DNA from: Chrysophaeum taylorii
Taxonomy: Eukaryota; Sar; Pelagophyceae; Pelagomonadales; Pelagomonadaceae
Direction of reading: 5' to 3'
Assembly: GCA_029834535.1 (NCBI GenBank)
Contig: JAQMWT010000022.1
Coordinates: 1-64,000 of the forward strand
Length of the DNA stretch: 64,000 nucleotides
Part shown: piece by piece, positions 60,730 to 64,000 of the stretch
Layout: every line of letters begins with the position of its first letter
How positions within the stretch are numbered: the stretch's first letter is position 1
The notes under the pieces: model-generated
Database searches by the model: none
What the model was told of the DNA's origin: nothing
Seen by the model: the letters and a program-made list of their open reading frames with translations, nothing else
Translations under genes and position numbers: made by a program

Positions 60730-61742
60730 AGTCGCACCCTTCCTCTGATGGTAAGGTTCACTTCTTCTTGTGAGTGACATAGCTGTTTGGCGCCTTGAAA
60801 AATCGACGAGGGTGTCATCAATATGGGGGACTTATTACCTTGGTAAGCTGGCGGTGCTGGTTTGAGTTGGTCTAAAACAAACACACATGGGTAGGGGATC
60901 TGTCTGTCTTGAGCGAGTTGCGTCCTCTTTGAGCTCACGCTCCGGGGAGAAAGGGTCAGGGTGGGAGGGTCCTTGCATTAAAGACCGACCACGTGTGACA
61001 AACACCGGTCGAGACTGCCTGGAGAGGGGTGGTTTGCGCGGCACAATGGACTCGGGCTCGATCGAATATTCGCAGACCGGCCTCGACACCGGGCTATATC
61101 AAGCCCCGGGTCCACTCTCTCTCCTGGGACAGGCACATTCCCACGGCTTTTTGCTTGAGCCTACCACTATGTACGGACAAGTTGCGCCGCCGCCAGGATG
61201 GGGAAATGGACCACGGATTGACTTTCTCTCTTCGTGGAAGGTAGCGTCGTCACTTGGTCACATCATGTGCTCGGACTTTTAAACTGACAATACGGATATT
61301 CTCCTTCGAGACTCACCATATGGCGTGTGGTCCACCGTCCGGTACTGCAGCAGCAATAGATTATGCGCCCCGCGGTCACGCACATCGTGCACTGCCAAAC
61401 CGGCACTTCCGGAGGCTGTTGGTGCGATCATGATAGCACACAGTTGGTACGCCATCTTTTTGACCTGGCATCGACCATGAGCTGTGGACGGCATCGCATC
61501 CTAATGTCGCGGAGCACATTCAAATAGTTCTACGACGTCACCGAGCGCGCGTGCAGTATTCAGACTCGTCGCTCGCAGGACGAACGAGATTTTCAAATGC
61601 GGAACTCCTGAGAGAGAATCAAAAATCGGATATGCATGCAACTTTATCAGATACTTCATATTGCATCTCCCAATCATAGTGCCTTACCAAGGTTGTCAAC
61701 ACAATCGCCTACGATGCTTTTCACGCACAGTGCGCACGCGCG

Positions 61743-62032
61743 ATGTGCCGCGTTACACGTCGCCAGACCTGGAAACATCAAATCAAGTTTTCAAGACTCC
61801 TTCAGCGCCTTGGCCTGGTGAGTATCAATACCTACATCTTTCGCCGACCACTCCGCTGGGCAGGCCATGTGGCCCGCATACCCTGGAACCGCCTCCCTCG
61901 GAAAATGCTCTCCTCCTGGTGCGCCTCAACAAACGCCTCCGCGGGTCCCCACAGTTCACATACTGGCGGGGTCTCAGCATGGCACTCCGCAAATTCTACG
62001 TACGAACGAAGAGGCGGCACTCCCTCGTTCAA
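61743..62032 (+). mobile_element. LINE reverse transcriptase C-terminal fragment
   Basis: The frame reads RLGLVSINTYIFRRPLRWAGHVARIPWNRLPRKMLSSW, the well-known post-RT motif (LRW.GH..R....RLP) of many non-LTR reverse transcriptases. No upstream RT core survives in frame. The copy is closely related to the fragment at about 34930-35027 on the other strand (ESVDTYISRRQLRW...NRLPRKILSS). Confidence 0.7.
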
Positions 62033-62504
62033 GACCGTGTCAACAGAAGACAGATATCATCTCGCCCTCAATCCTCTTTTCTATCGATCAATGATTCGTG
62101 AGGTTAGCAAAATTATCGTTTGTGGGAAGTGACAGCCGCGTTTGCGTGAGGGTAAAGCACGCTGGGCCGCTACATGATCTTGATGTCAGTTCCTTCGGTT
62201 GTGCGAGCCCGAGATAGGCGAGTCAAAATTGCAGTGTGAAAAAGAGTTTCCCAACGAGAAACTGGACAAATACGTTGGTTCTCGAGAGGGCCCGCAGCCT
62301 CTCTACGAGTCTTCAGAGGCTAAACCAAGAACCAATGGTCCATCGCAAGAAGACATTCGATCCTCCATTCTGGCTCGATGAGCCCGGAGTTGCGTGCCAA
62401 AATGAAAATACGACACTCTGTGTTGTTCTCGCGACATGCTCGCCCGGAATAATTTGCGGCGGCCTGTTTAGGACGTATGGCATTCTCCTGCTGCGACCAT
62501 CTCC

Positions 62505-62830
62505 TAGCGTCATCTTCTCGTTTTACTTCACGGTTTTCTCTCTCTCTGCTTCATTTCTTCTTCTCTCCTCCTCCGTCATTTTGTTCCTGCTTCTGCTTCT
62601 TTCTTCGCCCTTCTTCTCCTGCCTGTTCAGTAAAATTGTCCTCTATATTTCTCTTTAATTTTTCTTACTTCCGTCCTAGCTCTCCTGGCACCGCTTCTCT
62701 CTCATTTTTCTCCATTATCAAATTTTTTTTTGCTCTCGAGTGCTCTCTTTGCGCATTCTTGATTTCTCTGCACGGTCCTCTCATTCTCTTTTCTTTCACT
62801 TCCTCCATAAACTCCTTCTTGGGCCTGGGA
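62505..62830 (+). repeat. Long polypyrimidine tract
   Basis: About 325 bp of the plus strand are mainly C and T, with few A and G. Runs such as TTCTTCTTCTCTCCTCCTCC and TCTGCTTCTTTCTTCGCCC recur without a fixed period. Such mirror-like purine/pyrimidine asymmetry can form triplex DNA, or it may come from decay of a simple repeat. Confidence 0.7.
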
Positions 62831-63239
62831 GTTGCTTATTAAGTAATACACTAAGAGACCCCAGCCCAACGCACATGGGGCGTAGGCGAATAATCCAGCG
62901 CCGTGGCGCGCGGGATAAGAGTCACGGGCGTTCAGACGGAGTTGCTAACAAAAAAAAATAAAAATACAACTAGATGGAAACATGAGAGGCGCAGAGGTCA
63001 CCCGAACTGACGAGCATGGACAAAGCCGAGGGCACAAGCCGTCTTGACACGGGCCGCAGGACAACAAAAACGCGTTGTTGTTCGCCGCATGGTTCGTTTG
63101 GCATTCAGGTATGAAGATGTATCATCGAACAAGCGCATTTTGCGTAGGCTAATCACAATGCGCAGGATCAGAATCACAGGGAAAGAGACGGGGGGCGCAG
63201 AACAAAGGGGCGTTGGGGGAGATTAAATTTTGACGCCTG

Positions 63240-63400
63240 TCGCCATGCGGAGACCGCGATTTGTGCCTGACAATCATCTCCTCGTTGGAACGTTTGCTCC
63301 TGCGCCCCACGGCTATCACCCGTCCCACTGCGAAACTTCCCGGCTTCCAACCGGCCCGCCCGGGAGGCTAAGAGTGCCAACCTACGCCAGGAGGACGGAT
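63240..63400 (+). repeat. Dispersed repeat shared with 31.9 kb
   Basis: The words GAGACCGCGAT, GACAATCATCTCCTCG, CCCGTCCCACTGCGAA and CCAACCGGCCCGCCCGGGAGGC follow each other as they do at about 31855-31990, with GTGCCAACCTACGCC after them at both sites. Confidence 0.6.
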
Positions 63401-63682
63401 GCCCTCTCACACGGCGCAGCTTCCACCAAGGCACCGTTTTAGACCATCGAAAGAGGAAAAAGAAAGGCCCCGCGTCGTTATCCGACGTAACGTCAACACG
63501 ACCGCACCAAGATTTTCCATCGACCGTTAATACGAATCAAGGCCCGAGGGTCGAGACTAATAATAAGTAGTCTGATGATATGATGATGATGATGATGACT
63601 TGAGGAAGGAAGCGAGGAAACTGCGGGGAACATCCACCTCGCGTTTCTTTCCTCAGAGAAGAAGCAGTCTACGAGAACGAGA

Positions 63683-64000
63683 ATGGTGTCGTGGCGGATT
63701 GCGCTCGCGATGGCCGGTCGCGCGTTGGCCGACGAGTGGATCACGGGCACTTATACCACGGGTACAACGACGCCAAATTGTCATCCTTGCAAGGCGCGTG
63801 ACCATGTGCTTCTTTCTCTTCAGGATACTGGGATTGTTGCAAGCCGTCGTGTGCTTGGAGCGGCAAGGGGGACGTCGATGCGCCCGTGCGAAGCTGCGAG
63901 GCGGAGACGGGAAACGTGCTGAGCGACCCCGACGTCGCGAGCGTCTGCGATGGAGGTACGTCGGCGAGCTGCGTCGACAACCAGCCCTTCACGATCAACG
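63683..64000 (+). CDS. GH45-like gene, copy 3, truncated by the window end
   Basis: Exon 1 is 63683-63761 (79 nt, as in copy 1), with signal peptide MVSWRIALAMAGRALADEW and the shared ITGTYTTG. The first intron is 63762-63823, and exon 2 runs to the end of the window. The domain opens [12 protein letters not shown] with the catalytic Asp (D30) intact, then SGKGDVDAPVRSCEAETGNVLSDPDVASVCDGG. It is closer to copy 1 than to copy 2. The rest lies outside the window. Confidence 0.85.

Larger units (their letters stand above)
60730..63682. other. Repeat-rich intergenic region with LINE remnant
   Basis: No complete gene is recognised. A LINE fragment lies at about 61743-62032 and a dispersed repeat at about 63240-63400 (separate entries). 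The 131-aa ORF at 60887-61282 shows no family. A long pyrimidine-rich tract runs at 62505-62830. (GAT)n is at 63571-63598. Confidence 0.5.

Noticed and set aside
1-64000. CRISPR arrays, bacterial operons and Shine-Dalgarno sites
   Set aside because: No regularly spaced repeat array was seen, and the introns and gene families are eukaryotic.

Overview
The window is eukaryotic nuclear DNA. The visible genes are GC-rich, and the spliced ones use very short GT-AG introns (about 42-73 nt). Genes are packed tightly, with start or stop codons sometimes only 12-60 bp apart. Secreted proteins carry long Pro/Thr linkers and small Cys/Trp modules of a kind I associate with diatoms, pelagophytes and relatives. 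I infer a stramenopile microalga, pelagophyte-like, at low to moderate confidence. A CIMIP2/FAM166-type ciliary gene suggests that it has, or recently had, a flagellated stage.

Layout. (1) 1-9.8 kb: the body of a Ty3/gypsy-like LTR retrotransposon. Its first ORF joins a Gag-like region, an SR-rich segment, a retropepsin-like region and a complete but divergent C5-cytosine DNA methyltransferase. The second ORF, in the -1 frame, holds reverse transcriptase, RNase H and integrase. (2) 9.8-19.3 kb: a nest of fragments of a non-LTR element with a recognisable 3' tail repeat, decayed minus-strand ORFs, one 425-aa ORF with a PD-(D/E)XK-like motif and a CS-domain gene. (3) 19.5-28.4 kb: PARG-like protein, SAM methyltransferase, fasciclin-domain membrane protein, PX-domain protein and a secreted Kelch protein. 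(4) 28.4-37.2 kb: repeat-rich, with a broken Kelch duplicate, the three-exon CIMIP2-like gene, a prolyl hydroxylase and a decayed LINE. (5) 37.3-46.4 kb: a very dense block with a PhyH-like dioxygenase, exosome CSL4, alpha/beta hydrolase, GT32-like glycosyltransferase, a helicase with helicase-associated repeats, a DDX42-like DEAD-box helicase and ribosomal protein uL1 (RPL10A). (6) 48.8-53.0 kb: a coiled-coil protein, an unknown protein, a DUF819-type membrane protein and a thioredoxin-like membrane protein. (7) 53.6-64.0 kb: a tandem same-strand array of secreted modular proteins, two complete GH45 cellulase-like genes, a third cut by the window end, and one related gene lacking the GH45 domain.

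The two most noteworthy systems are the retrotransposon that carries its own cytosine methyltransferase and the GH45 array. In the array, intron positions are conserved, the non-catalytic modules are shuffled, and one copy has the catalytic Asp of the YWDCC motif replaced by Asn. Calls rest on motifs read by eye; no database search was possible.
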